Positions 45,165-54,187 of a DNA stretch of 64,000 nt are shown piece by piece. How positions within the stretch are numbered: position 1 is the first letter of the stretch; each line of letters begins with the position of its first letter. The notes beneath the pieces are model-generated. The model had not been told where the DNA came from and searched no databases. It saw only the letters and a list, made by a program, of their open reading frames with translations. The stretch covers positions 1-64,000 of the forward strand of contig NZ_AP018049.1 of the NCBI RefSeq assembly GCF_003609775.1, given 5' to 3'. This DNA comes from Prevotella melaninogenica. GTDB taxonomy: Bacteria > Bacteroidota > Bacteroidia > Bacteroidales > Bacteroidaceae. The translations under genes and the position numbers were made by a program.

Positions 45165-45387
45165 GAAGGGTAGGGTAGTTGTTTGCTCATGCTTTTTAAT
45201 AACTTTGCAGTTCATATCTTCGATTTCTATTTGCCGTTATTAGCCTCTTTATTTACGCTTTATAAGGTCGAAGTTTACCCTCATTTTCGCACTTGTTGTA
45301 TAATTATAGTCTATTTAATATTAAAATATAGTCTATAAAACGAGTATCAATTAATTTCCTATATACCCTTATCCCTTTTTCTATCTG

Positions 45388-45428
45388 CACTCCCCTCCCT
45401 TCGGAGGGGTTGGGGGAGGCTTTGGGGT
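45388..45428. repeat. GC-rich intergenic repeat, CCCCTC...GAGGGG family (copy 2)
   Basis: CCCCTCCCTTCGGAGGGG followed by TTGGGGGAGGCTTTGGGG, an obvious relative of the inverted copy at 23503-23533. It lies about 25 bp past the 3' end of polA. Confidence 0.65.
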
Positions 45429-45451
45429 GGAAGCTATTTTGTTTTATATAT

Positions 45452-48214
45452 TTAATGTGCTTCCAACCAGTTCTTGCCCCATCCGGCATCAGCTATCAAT
45501 GGGACATTCAGTGGATAGGCATTCTGCATCTCCTCGATAACAATGCGTTCCACCTGTTCACGCTCCTCTGGGAAGACAGAGAAGTTAAGTTCATCATGCA
45601 CTTGGAGAATCATCTTTGAGCGAATACCTTCTTTCTTGAAGCGTTCCCAAATGCGTACCATTGCTACTTTGATGATATCAGCCTCTGTTCCTTGTATTGG
45701 TGCGTTGATGGCATTACGCTCGGCAAAACCACGAACGGTGGCGTTACGACTATTGATATCAGCGAGATAGCGACGACGATGGAAGAGAGTTTCGGCATAA
45801 CCCTTAGCTCTTGCTTCTTCTTTTGCATGTTCCATATAGGCTTGTACCTTTGGGAATGTTCGGAAATAGCCTTCTATCAACTCTTTAGCTTCACTATTTG
45901 GAATGTCCATGCGCTGAGCAAGTCCGTAGGTGGTAATACCATATATAATACCGAAGTTGGCTTGTTTAGCCTTCTTTCGCTGTGCATCAGTCACCTTATC
46001 TATATCTACATGCCATATCTTTGCAGCTGTTGCACGGTGGATATCATGCCCCTCACGGAAAGCCTCCATCATGTTCTCGTCTTCTGAGAGGTGTGCCATG
46101 ATACGCAACTCTATCTGACTATAATCGGCTGAAAAGAACAGACAGCCTTCTTCTGGGATGAAACACTTGCGTATCTCCTTACCATCATCCGTGCGCACAG
46201 GGATATTCTGCAGGTTAGGATCACTCGATGAGAGTCGTCCAGTGGCTGTAAGTGCCTGATTAAACGATGTATGGATATGTCCTGTACGTGGATTAATCAG
46301 CTTTGGAAGAGCATCGATATAGGTGCTAAGAAGTTTCTTCATACCTCTGTAATTGAGGATGTTACGTACGATAGGACTCTTATTTTCAAGGCTCTGAAGC
46401 ACCTCTTCGCTTGTAACATACTGTCCAGTCTTCGTCTTCTTAGGCTTATCCATAATTTGCATCTTACCAAAGAGGATGTCACCTACTTGTTTTGGGCTTG
46501 ATATATTAAATTCTTCTCCAGCCTCCTTATATATTTCCTGCTCGTATTGTTTCATACGTTCAGTGAAGATTTTTGACGTATCTTGCAGTGCTTCAGTGTC
46601 TAAGCGCACGCCATTTAGCTCCATATCAGCTAATACACGCACCAAAGGCATCTCGATATTCCAGAAGAGTTCTTCTACGCCAAGCTCTTTCAAGCGTGGC
46701 TCAAGTACGTTTTTCAGGCGCAAGGTAATGTCGGCATCCTCTGCAGCATACTCATAGATATCAGTAGGGGAGAGGTCGCGCATATTCTTCTGCTTCTTTC
46801 CTTTCGGACCGAGTAGTTCTTCGATGTGAATGGTTTGATAGCCGAGTAGAGTCTCAGCCATGTAGTCCATATTATGATGTAGCTCTGGTTGGATGAGATA
46901 GTGGGCTATCATTGTATCGAACATCTTACCTTGTAGTGTCACGCCATATCTGCTCAACACTTCATAGTCATACTTGATGTTCTGTCCAATTTTCATTATT
47001 TTGTCGCTTTCATACAATGGTTTGAAAATTTGGACATATTTTGTCGCTTCCTCATAGTCGGCAGGGATAGGTACATAAAAAGCCTTCTTTTCTTCAACCG
47101 AGAAGCTCAAACCCACCAATTCAGCACTAATTGCATCCGTTGATGTGGTTTCTGTGTCTAAACTTACAGACTCTTTTGTAATAAAAAAGTCACATAGTTG
47201 ATGTAATTCATCCTCATTATCAACGAGTTTGTATTCATGTTGGGTCGTTTTTATACTCTCAAATTTCGCATTTTTCGGCTCATCTGACTCGTTGGTCGTG
47301 TTTTCAGCAAATAAATCAAGCTGATTATTGTCTACTTTTGGCTTTGCTTCACTTTTGTTAAGAAACTTGTTAATAAGTGTCTTAAATTCTAATTCCTCAA
47401 ATATCGCACGCAATTTGGTTTCGTCAGGTTGCTCAACCTTGAGTTCATCCAAGTCAAGTTGTATTGGAACGTCTGTTCGAATCGTGGCGAGGAATTTTGA
47501 CATTTTAATATCTTCAACGGCATTCTCAACTTTCTCACGTAGTTTACCCTTAATCTCATCAGTGTGTTGAAGCATATTATCAATGGAGCCAAACTGATTG
47601 ATTAGTTTGGCAGCAGTCTTCTCACCAACACCTGGACATCCCGGAAAGTTGTCTGCTGAGTCGCCCATCAAAGCCAGAAGATCGACGACTTGGGCTGGAG
47701 TAGGGATGCCATACTTTTCTCCCACCTCCTTTTCTCCTAATATCTCGTAACCGCCACCATGGCGAGGACGATACATAAAGATGTTTGGACCAATCAGCTG
47801 ACCATAATCTTTGTCAGGTGTAAGCATAAAAGTATCGATTCCATCGGCACCAAAGCGCGTTGCTACAGTACCGATAATATCGTCTGCTTCGAAGCCATCT
47901 ACTTGTAGAATAGGAATACGCATTGCCTCAAGCACTTTCTTAATAAGAGGTACAGAAAGTTTGATATCTTCTGGAGTTTCCTCACGCTGCGCTTTATATT
48001 CTGGGAAAGCGTCATGGCGGAAAGTCTTTCCATGATCGAAAGCTACGCCAATATGCGTTGGCTTTTCCTTTGTAAGCACCTCGTTCAGTGTGTTGCAAAA
48101 GCCCATAACAGCTGACGTATTTAATCCTTTAGAGTTGATACGTGGGTTTTTGATGAATGCGTAGTATGAACGATAGATGAGCGCGTAGGCGTCAATAAGA
48201 AAGAGTTTTGCCAT
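45452..48214 (-). CDS. polA: DNA polymerase I
   Basis: 920-aa repair and Okazaki-fragment polymerase. Residues about 1-290 are the 5' nuclease (MAKLFLIDAYALIYRSYYAF, DDIIGTVA, GDSADNFPGCPGVGEKTA). A 3'-5' exonuclease with intact DTET (SLDTETTSTDA) follows, then the polymerase domain with motif A SADYSQIELRIMAHLS, the O-helix RKKAKQANFGIIYG and motif C VHDELNF. The proofreading domain appears functional by its acidic residues. Transcribed divergently from the polyprenyl synthase 93 bp away. Confidence 0.97.
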   Translation of the reverse strand: MAKLFLIDAYALIYRSYYAFIKNPRINSKGLNTSAVMGFCNTLNEVLTKEKPTHIGVAFDHGKTFRHDAFPEYKAQREETPEDIKLSVPLIKKVLEAMRIPILQVDGFEADDIIGTVATRFGADGIDTFMLTPDKDYGQLIGPNIFMYRPRHGGGYEILGEKEVGEKYGIPTPAQVVDLLALMGDSADNFPGCPGVGEKTAAKLINQFGSIDNMLQHTDEIKGKLREKVENAVEDIKMSKFLATIRTDVPIQLDLDELKVEQPDETKLRAIFEELEFKTLINKFLNKSEAKPKVDNNQLDLFAENTTNESDEPKNAKFESIKTTQHEYKLVDNEDELHQLCDFFITKESVSLDTETTSTDAISAELVGLSFSVEEKKAFYVPIPADYEEATKYVQIFKPLYESDKIMKIGQNIKYDYEVLSRYGVTLQGKMFDTMIAHYLIQPELHHNMDYMAETLLGYQTIHIEELLGPKGKKQKNMRDLSPTDIYEYAAEDADITLRLKNVLEPRLKELGVEELFWNIEMPLVRVLADMELNGVRLDTEALQDTSKIFTERMKQYEQEIYKEAGEEFNISSPKQVGDILFGKMQIMDKPKKTKTGQYVTSEEVLQSLENKSPIVRNILNYRGMKKLLSTYIDALPKLINPRTGHIHTSFNQALTATGRLSSSDPNLQNIPVRTDDGKEIRKCFIPEEGCLFFSADYSQIELRIMAHLSEDENMMEAFREGHDIHRATAAKIWHVDIDKVTDAQRKKAKQANFGIIYGITTYGLAQRMDIPNSEAKELIEGYFRTFPKVQAYMEHAKEEARAKGYAETLFHRRRYLADINSRNATVRGFAERNAINAPIQGTEADIIKVAMVRIWERFKKEGIRSKMILQVHDELNFSVFPEEREQVERIVIEEMQNAYPLNVPLIADAGWGKNWLEAH

Positions 48215-48307
48215 AACTAATTATTCTATTTTTAGCTGTAAAATTACTAATTTTCTTCCATAATCTCCGATAAAATGAGTAAATTTGTATCAAATTTAAA
48301 GACAATA

Positions 48308-49288
48308 ATGGATACTCTTTCACTCATAAAACAGCCAATTGAGACAGAATTAGGCGATTTCATCGACCTTTTTAATCATGCTCTCGACCACGAAGATGGC
48401 TTGTTGCGTACGGTTTTGAACCATATTAAGCAACGAGCAGGGAAGCGTATGCGCCCTATTCTCATCCTCCTGATGGCTAAGAACTTTGGTAAGGTCTCTG
48501 ATGCAACACAGCATGCGGCTGTGGGATTAGAGCTTTTGCATACGGCTTCACTTGTTCATGACGATGTCGTTGACGAGGCAGATGCACGCAGAGGGCAGGC
48601 GAGTGTGAATGCTGACTATGATAATAAGGTGGCTGTGTTGGTGGGTGATTATGTGCTTTCAACAGCCTTGCTTCATGTTAGTTACACTCACTCAGAGATT
48701 ATTGTACGTTACCTTGCAGAATTAGGTCGTACGCTGAGCGATGGAGAGATTCTTCAGTTGTGGAATATTCAGAATAAGGAAATCACTGAAGAGGTTTATT
48801 ATAAGATTATTGAACGTAAGACTGCTGCTCTTTTCGAGTCGTGTGCTGCAATTGGTGCAGAGTCGGCTAATGCAAGTGCAGAGGAGGTTGAAGCGGCAAG
48901 ACTCTTTGGTAAACATCTTGGAATTGTCTTCCAGATTCGTGATGATATCTTTGATTATTACGACTCAGAGGCTGAAATTGGAAAGCCTACGGGTAATGAT
49001 ATGGCTGAAGGAAAGCTCACTTTACCAATCATTTATGCGTTGAATTCGACGAAAAATGAGGAAATGCTTGCTTTGGCTTATAAGGTGAAGGCGCATGAGG
49101 TTACACGCGAAGAAATAGATAGATTGGTCGAATTTGCTAAGGTAAGTGGTGGTATTGAGTATGCTGAACGCCGTATGTGGGACTTCCATGCTGAAGCACA
49201 GACTTTTCTTGATACGTATGTTAAGGATGAAAGTATCCGATTTGCTCTTCAGACTTATCTTGATTATGTAATTAAAAGGAAGAAGTAA
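48308..49288 (+). CDS. Polyprenyl diphosphate synthase (trans type)
   Basis: 326-aa prenyltransferase chaining isopentenyl diphosphate onto an allylic primer, probably for the menaquinone side chain or carrier lipid. The first aspartate-rich motif is LVHDDVVDEADARRG and the second QIRDDIFDYYDSE; GKRMRPILILL and the lysine-rich GNDMAEGKLTLP are also typical. Product length cannot be read with certainty; octaprenyl-type is common in this phylum. ATG 48308 is preferred over ATG 48275, because a -7 box TAAATTTG (48280-48287) lies between them. Confidence 0.88.
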   Translation: MDTLSLIKQPIETELGDFIDLFNHALDHEDGLLRTVLNHIKQRAGKRMRPILILLMAKNFGKVSDATQHAAVGLELLHTASLVHDDVVDEADARRGQASVNADYDNKVAVLVGDYVLSTALLHVSYTHSEIIVRYLAELGRTLSDGEILQLWNIQNKEITEEVYYKIIERKTAALFESCAAIGAESANASAEEVEAARLFGKHLGIVFQIRDDIFDYYDSEAEIGKPTGNDMAEGKLTLPIIYALNSTKNEEMLALAYKVKAHEVTREEIDRLVEFAKVSGGIEYAERRMWDFHAEAQTFLDTYVKDESIRFALQTYLDYVIKRKK

Positions 49289-49359
49289 TTGTATTAATAC
49301 AGTGCTAAAATCTCCCTTTTCATCGTGAGATTGATTAATTTTTGTGATGATAACGACAG

Positions 49360-49410
49360 TTTCTCTTTATGATGATGGATTTTCCATCTCGTAAAGAGAA
49401 ATTCTTTTTA
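49360..49410 (+). terminator. Terminator of the polyprenyl synthase gene
   Basis: TTTCTCTTTA (49360-49369) pairs perfectly with TAAAGAGAAA (49392-49401); TGGA/TCCA pairs inside. TTCTTTTTAT follows. Confidence 0.7.
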
Positions 49411-49473
49411 TGGCTTTTATTGACTTTTTGTAAGCTTAATATATTTACAGTTATCAGTTGATATTATATGTGT

Positions 49474-49547
49474 TAAGGCTTAGCACTAATGGTGCGGAGG
49501 CTTAGCACATGTGGTGCGGAGGCTTAATACGAATTGTGTTAATGCTG
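49474..49547. repeat. 22-nt palindrome array, GCAC/GTGC family, copy A5
   Basis: Units at 49483 (GCACTAATGGTGC), 49505 (GCACATGTGGTGC) and a decayed ATACGAATTGTGT at 49527, with linkers TAAGGCTTA and GGAGGCTTA twice; exact 22-nt period. Confidence 0.9.
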
Positions 49548-49893
49548 TTTTGTTTTGTTATAATGCTATTTGTAGAAAGTAATACGCACTAATAATCATG
49601 TTATCTATTTATAAGTAAAATTTGATAAAGACGCTAAGTGAATACTGTATGTTTTACTTTGTGCGTTTTTCTCTACGTTTGAGATAGTTTAGTTGATGCT
49701 CTTTTTATTTCTTTTCGATGATGTTTTTTATAATATAGTCTATATATTATACTATAATAGGTTATATTAGTTGATTTTGTTTAAACTTCTCTATCTTTGT
49801 AAGTAAGCCTTAGTGTATAATTTTTTCGTGAGCAGACACGATAAAGGGGCATGCTAAGTGTATGCCCCTTATTGGTTGTTCTTATCTCATTTT

Positions 49894-49930
49894 ATCATCA
49901 TCAGCATTTTATCTTCATGCTGATGATGAT
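49894..49930 (-). terminator. Hairpin after deoC
   Basis: ATCATCATCAGCAT pairs perfectly with ATGCTGATGATGAT over 14 bp, loop TTTATCTTC, 9 bp past the deoC stop. No T-run follows on the minus strand, so it may stabilise the mRNA end rather than terminate. Confidence 0.5.
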
Positions 49931-49938
49931 AGTAAAGT

Positions 49939-50886
49939 TTAGAAGAAGTTTGTTTCTGTTCCAATGATTTCACTTAACAAGAGGTTGGTAAGACGACTTG
50001 TACCCATGCGGAACCAGTAGTTCGTCAGCCATTTCTCGCCGAGAACTTCCTTAACAATGGTGTAGTAGATAACTGCATCCATTACTGTATTGATGCCGCC
50101 AGCAGGCTTTAAACCAATCTGAATACCAGTCTTCTCATAGTATTCTTTGATTGCCTGACACATAACATATACAGACTCAGGAGTTGCGCTAATCTTCTCT
50201 TTACCTGTACTCGTCTTTATATAGTCTGCGCCTGCGTACATAGAGAGGAGGGATGCGGTCTTGATAGCACTCGCATTGCCAAGATTGCCAGTCTCAAGAA
50301 TCACCTTCATTGGAACGTCTCCACACACTTGTTTAAGTTCGTTGATGGTGTCACATACGCCTTCGTAATCGCCAGAAAGGAACTTTCCTACAGGCATAAC
50401 GATGTCGATGTGGGTAGCACCATCCTTAATTGCGAGTGCTGTCTCGATGGTTTTCACCTCTAAGAAGGTCTGAGATGAAGGGAAATTGCCCGTTACATTT
50501 GTAATGTCAACGCCGTCTACTTCAAGACTGTCTACCATCAATTTTGTGAAGCAAGGATAGGCACAGAGAGCTGCAACATGTGGTAAATCAGGATACTCGG
50601 TATCGAATCGGTTTACTTTTTCTACCATCTCGAGTACCTTCTCTTCCGTGTCTGTTGTGCTAAGAGTTGTAAGCTCGACGCTACCCAAGAGAAATTTCTT
50701 TACTTCAAGGTTGTCGTTCTCTGATACTTTCTCTGCAATAATTTTTGTTACAGCAGCCTTTACTTCCTCGTCAGTGATGTTGAGGTTGTACTGTGATAAA
50801 GCCTGATTGTACTCGCTTTTTTCGACGATTCCACCGCTTTTCTGCGTCTGGACGTCTTTTGAAACAGTGTCTTTAATTGTTCCCAT
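49939..50886 (-). CDS. deoC: Deoxyribose-phosphate aldolase
   Basis: 315-aa class I aldolase splitting 2-deoxyribose-5-phosphate to acetaldehyde and glyceraldehyde-3-phosphate in deoxynucleoside salvage. The Schiff-base lysine is in AGADYIKTSTGKE, the second lysine in IGLKPAGGI, and the AYPCF and HIDIVMPVGKF segments are family-typical. An N-terminal extension of about 60 residues precedes the barrel compared with short DeoC forms. It is last in the uvrC-dtd-mazG-deoC run. Confidence 0.94.
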   Translation of the reverse strand: MGTIKDTVSKDVQTQKSGGIVEKSEYNQALSQYNLNITDEEVKAAVTKIIAEKVSENDNLEVKKFLLGSVELTTLSTTDTEEKVLEMVEKVNRFDTEYPDLPHVAALCAYPCFTKLMVDSLEVDGVDITNVTGNFPSSQTFLEVKTIETALAIKDGATHIDIVMPVGKFLSGDYEGVCDTINELKQVCGDVPMKVILETGNLGNASAIKTASLLSMYAGADYIKTSTGKEKISATPESVYVMCQAIKEYYEKTGIQIGLKPAGGINTVMDAVIYYTIVKEVLGEKWLTNYWFRMGTSRLTNLLLSEIIGTETNFF

Positions 50887-51087
50887 GATTTTGTTTATTT
50901 ATATTATTTATTCTTGTTTGCTTATTGAGTAAGGGTAGGGGAGAAGTATGCTTTGAACTTTAAGCATTCTTCTTGTCCATTAATAAGTATGGAGCATAGT
51001 TTTTGTTGAAGCTTAATTCACCCTCTTCTTCCTTCAAAAATAGGCTTTGTTTTATAAATATAGTCTATTTTGTTGAACTAAATAGGC

Positions 51088-51411
51088 TTATTTTAATTTA
51101 GGATTGTTTTTATGTCTATCTTTGTCACGCTTGGTTTTCTTGTCAAAACTCCTTTGTAGTTCTTCAGTGAGATTGACGCCAGTTTGATTGGCAAGACAGA
51201 GTAACACCCATAGAATATCAGCCATTTCTTCTCCTAAATTGGGCTTTTCACCCTCTTTGAAGCTCTGATCTCCGTATGTACGGGCCATTACGCGAGCTAA
51301 TTCTCCTACTTCTTCTGTGAGGCAAGCCATATTGGTTAGTTCGCTAAAGTAGCGTACACCATTTTCTTTTATCCACTTATCAACGGCTTGTTGTGCTTCT
51401 TGTATTGTCAT
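51088..51411 (-). CDS. MazG-like nucleotide pyrophosphohydrolase
   Basis: 107-aa all-alpha NTP pyrophosphohydrolase. The metal-binding pattern EExxE...ExxD is visible in LTEEVGELARVMARTYG and GEEMADILWVLLCLANQTG. It likely hydrolyses non-canonical or excess NTPs. The last 15 residues are Lys-rich. It lies between dtd and deoC on the same strand, an order conserved in Bacteroidales. Confidence 0.88.
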   Translation of the reverse strand: MTIQEAQQAVDKWIKENGVRYFSELTNMACLTEEVGELARVMARTYGDQSFKEGEKPNLGEEMADILWVLLCLANQTGVNLTEELQRSFDKKTKRDKDRHKNNPKLK

Positions 51412-51540
51412 AGTTTTTGTTTTACTTAATTTGTGTGATTGTAGAATATTATCGATTTAATCGTTATTTTTGCTGCATATCAGAGCTTTCTTTTCTCATT
51501 TTAATTCTATATTAGGAATAGGAAAAGGAGTTTGTAGATT

Positions 51541-51993
51541 CTATTCCTTATTCTTCGTGTCCATACAAATGGTGACAGGACCATCATTTAGCAGCTCTAC
51601 TTTCATGTCAGCGCCAAACTCTCCCGTGTCTACAGGTTTACCCATTGCATTGCTTAGAGCGTTACAGAAACTATTATAGAGGGGAATTGAGAGCTCATGG
51701 GGTGCTGCGTGAATCCAGCTTGGACGATTTCCTTTCTTATAGCTTGCCATTAAAGTGAATTGAGAAACAACGAGAATTTCACCATTAACATCCATGATGC
51801 TACGGTTCATTACGCCCATTTCATCGTCGAAAATGCGCAAGGCTATAACCTTTTTTACCAGCCAGTTAATATCCTCCTCAGTATCGTCTTTACCAATACC
51901 CAGCAGGATAAGGAATCCAGCACCAATGGAAGACTTCACTTGTTTGTTGATAGTAACAGAAGCATGGCTTACTCGTTGTATTATAATTCTCAT
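51541..51993 (-). CDS. dtd: D-aminoacyl-tRNA deacylase
   Basis: 150-aa enzyme removing D-amino acids (and glycine from tRNA-Ala) from mischarged tRNA. The family N-terminus MRIIIQRVSHASVTI, VVSQFTLMASYKKGNRPS (SQxxL motif) and NDGPVTI near the end (NxPxT-type motif) are present. ATG 51993 is chosen; the TTG 15 nt upstream is unlikely. A -7 box TACATTTG (minus strand 52005-51998) only 4 nt before the ATG suggests a leaderless transcript, in addition to read-through from uvrC. Confidence 0.95.
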   Translation of the reverse strand: MRIIIQRVSHASVTINKQVKSSIGAGFLILLGIGKDDTEEDINWLVKKVIALRIFDDEMGVMNRSIMDVNGEILVVSQFTLMASYKKGNRPSWIHAAPHELSIPLYNSFCNALSNAMGKPVDTGEFGADMKVELLNDGPVTICMDTKNKE

Positions 51994-52024
51994 ATCGCAA
52001 ATGTACAATATTTATTTTAATTAG

Positions 52025-53860
52025 TTACTGATTAGCGTGGAAATAATTATAGACAATGGTTGCTTTGCTTGCTCCTATTAATTCTGTAAGTTCTTGTAAA
52101 TCAGCTTCTTTTATGTGTTTTACAGTCTTCAGTTTCTTTAAAAGTGCATCCTTTGTCTTTGGTCCGATGCCTTTTATGTTATCTAACTCGCTGTGTAGTT
52201 GTGTTTTAGAGCGTTTATCTCGATGGAATGATATAGCAAAACGATGCACTTCGTCCTGTATTTGGGTTAGGACTTTGAAGAGTTCGCCTTTGACATCCAA
52301 TGCTATTGTCTGCTGTGGGAAACCGAACAGGAGTTCGTTTGTGCGGTGGCGATCGTCCTTGGCGAGACCTGCAATTGGGATGTTTAGTTGTAGTTCATCT
52401 TCTACAACCTCTCTAACAACCTCCATTTGTCCCTTTCCACCATCGGTAATGATGAGGTCGGGTAGTGGAGTACCTTCTTCCTGCATTCGGCTGTAGCGTC
52501 GTCTTACAACCTCCTGCATGGATGCGTAGTCATCAGGACCTACTACTGTCTTGATGTTGTATTTACGATAATCCTTCTTAGAAGGCTTCATTCCTTTATA
52601 AACAATGCATCCAGCGACAGCATCGGAACCAGAGATGTTAGAGTTGTCGAAGCATTCTATATGATAAGGAAGCTTCGATAATTTCAGCTTATCTTGGAGT
52701 TCTCGCATTAAACGAGTCTGCTTTTGCTCTGGATTTAGCTTTTCAGTCTGTTTTAATCGATCGAACTTATATTGCTTAGCATTCATCTCAGAGAGTTCCA
52801 ATAGGTGATGCTTATCACCACGTTGTGGGATAAAGAATTCTGCACCTTTTACCTTAAAATCAAGTTCAAAAGGTACGATAATCTCTTTAGCGGTACTATT
52901 AAAGCGTTCACGTATCTCTGGAATAGCTTCATTAAGTAATTCTTCATCGGATTCATCGAGCTTTCTTTTATATTCATAAGTAAAGCTTTGGTTGATTGCA
53001 CCGTTGGTTACATGGATGTAATTAATAAACGCATTCTTTCTTGAATCATCACTTACAATAGTGAAAACATCAACATCTGTAATCGTATGGCTTACGATTT
53101 CGCTCTTTGCAGCGAAGTTATCGAGTGCTAAATAACGTTGTTTACAGAGTTCAGCTTCCTCAAATCGCAATTCTTCCGCGTATTTCTCCATTTCTTTTTT
53201 TAGGAGTTTTTGTACCTCACGTGTATTTCCTTTTAATACTTCTCGTGCTTGTTTTATCGCTTCTTGATAATCTTCATAACTCTGTTTATTGATACATGGT
53301 GCACCACAGTTGTGTAAATGATATTCTAAGCAAGGTTTATACTTACCCTGTTCTATACCTTCTTTTGTAATAGGGAAGCGACAAGTACGTGGTTTATATA
53401 CCTTCTTTATAATATCAAGAATTGCATACATACTTCCAATATGGCTATAAGGACCATAAAAGGTACCAAAGCGTTTATTGATAGTACGTGTTTTGAATAT
53501 ACGTGGGAAATACTCATTCGTTACGCAAATACTTGGATATGTCTTACCATCTTTTAGCAATACGTTATATTTAGGCTTGTATTGCTTGATAAGTTGATTC
53601 TCTATTAGAAGTGCATCTTCTTCTGTTTTGACCACAGAATATGAAATGTCATGAATCTTAGAAACCAATACCTTCGTTTTAAAGCGGTCAACCTCTTTAT
53701 GGAAATAGGACGACACACGTCTTTTAAGGTTCTTCGCCTTCCCAACATAGATGATTGTTTTCTCATTATCATAGAACTGATATGTGCCTGGTTTCTCAGG
53801 CATATTGAGTACAATGTTCTTAAGATATGCAGTTCGCTTCAAGTTATCTTCTTTATTCAT
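52025..53860 (-). CDS. uvrC: UvrABC system protein C
   Basis: 611-aa dual-incision nuclease of nucleotide excision repair. The GIY-YIG domain is at the N-terminus (PGTYQFYDNEKTIIYVGKAKNLKRRVSSYF region), followed by the UVR segment (KLLKKEMEKYAEELRFEEAELCKQRY), the RNase H-like endonuclease domain (IECFDNSNISGSDAVAGCIVY, LIITDGGKGQM) and the C-terminal helix-hairpin-helix (LDNIKGIGPKTKDALLKKL). The ATG at 53860 has a good AAAGGAG ribosome site 8 nt upstream and gives the standard length. Upstream in-frame codons run into the GCAC repeat array and a parS site. Confidence 0.95.
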   Translation of the reverse strand: MNKEDNLKRTAYLKNIVLNMPEKPGTYQFYDNEKTIIYVGKAKNLKRRVSSYFHKEVDRFKTKVLVSKIHDISYSVVKTEEDALLIENQLIKQYKPKYNVLLKDGKTYPSICVTNEYFPRIFKTRTINKRFGTFYGPYSHIGSMYAILDIIKKVYKPRTCRFPITKEGIEQGKYKPCLEYHLHNCGAPCINKQSYEDYQEAIKQAREVLKGNTREVQKLLKKEMEKYAEELRFEEAELCKQRYLALDNFAAKSEIVSHTITDVDVFTIVSDDSRKNAFINYIHVTNGAINQSFTYEYKRKLDESDEELLNEAIPEIRERFNSTAKEIIVPFELDFKVKGAEFFIPQRGDKHHLLELSEMNAKQYKFDRLKQTEKLNPEQKQTRLMRELQDKLKLSKLPYHIECFDNSNISGSDAVAGCIVYKGMKPSKKDYRKYNIKTVVGPDDYASMQEVVRRRYSRMQEEGTPLPDLIITDGGKGQMEVVREVVEDELQLNIPIAGLAKDDRHRTNELLFGFPQQTIALDVKGELFKVLTQIQDEVHRFAISFHRDKRSKTQLHSELDNIKGIGPKTKDALLKKLKTVKHIKEADLQELTELIGASKATIVYNYFHANQ

Positions 53861-53900
53861 TTTGCGTAACTCCTTTGTATAAAGGCTTTTTAAGGCGTTT

Positions 53901-53916
53901 TGTTTCACGTGGAACA
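53901..53916. other. parS centromere site (copy 2, one-base variant)
   Basis: TGTTTCACGTGGAACA. Its complement TGTTCCACGTGAAACA fits the bacterial parS consensus TGTTNCACGTGAAACA. It is the loading site for ParB in chromosome segregation. It lies 40 bp upstream of uvrC and runs straight into the 22-nt repeat array. Confidence 0.85.
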
Positions 53917-54014
53917 CGAGCGGTGTTTCACGTTGGCACATAAGGTGCTTCACATTGGCACGAACGGTGTTTCACGTTGGCACATAAGGTGCTAAGGCTT
54001 GGCACGATAGTTAG
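53903..54014. repeat. 22-nt palindrome array, GCAC/GTGC family, copy A6, joined to parS
   Basis: Units at 53914 (ACACGAGCGGTGT), 53936 (GCACATAAGGTGC), 53958 (GCACGAACGGTGT), 53980 (GCACATAAGGTGC) and a partial at 54002, exactly 22 nt apart. The linkers here are TTTCACGTG, TTCACGTTG, TTCACATTG and TTCACGTTG, i.e. parS-half-like, unlike the TAAGGCTTA or TGACGGTCC linkers of other copies. It is the longest array in the window. Confidence 0.9.
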
Positions 54015-54074
54015 TGACCAAATCTTGGTATCATAGTGACGGTTTACAAGCCTCGATGATGTACTTTTAAAGAC

Positions 54075-54115
54075 AAGAGGAGCGACCCTTTGTGTGGGTT
54101 ACTCCTCTTCTTTTT
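54075..54115. terminator. Hairpin terminator between apt and uvrC
   Basis: AAGAGGAG (54075-54082) pairs with CTCCTCTT (54102-54109). Past one mismatch GACCC (54084-54088) pairs with GGGTT (54096-54100). A T-run follows on the plus strand. It probably ends apt transcription from the minus strand or blocks antisense reading. Confidence 0.6.
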
Positions 54116-54187
54116 ATTTTCATTTCGTTTCCTCTTTTTCATATAAAAAAGGGTGGGGAGGAAAGATTTTTGTCACAGTCTTGCTGG

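Larger units (their letters stand above)
44893..45451. other. Intergenic region between polA and the GH3 gene
   Basis: 559 bp without a gene. It holds the GH3 -7 box, the TTCATGAA/AAATATTT array at 45070-45164 and the GC-rich repeat copy at 45388-45428. A 61-codon frame crossing the GC-rich repeat is not convincing. Confidence 0.5.
49289..49938. other. Convergent intergenic region upstream of deoC 3' end
   Basis: 650 bp without a gene. It contains a terminator (49360-49410), the GCAC/GTGC array (49474-49547), a stem AAGGGGCAT (49844-49852) with ATGCCCCTT (49862-49870), and a perfect 14-bp stem ATCATCATCAGCAT (49894-49907) with ATGCTGATGATGAT (49917-49930) just after the deoC stop. The middle (49550-49840) is AT-rich and empty. 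Confidence 0.5.

Noticed and set aside
45304..45489. 61-codon frame across the GC-rich repeat after polA
   Set aside because: It reads through a known type of intergenic repeat and antisense polA; no coding signal.
53903..54014. Palindrome arrays as CRISPR
   Set aside because: The 22-nt units have 9-nt linkers rather than 20-40-nt unique spacers, the units are not identical, and no cas genes are present.
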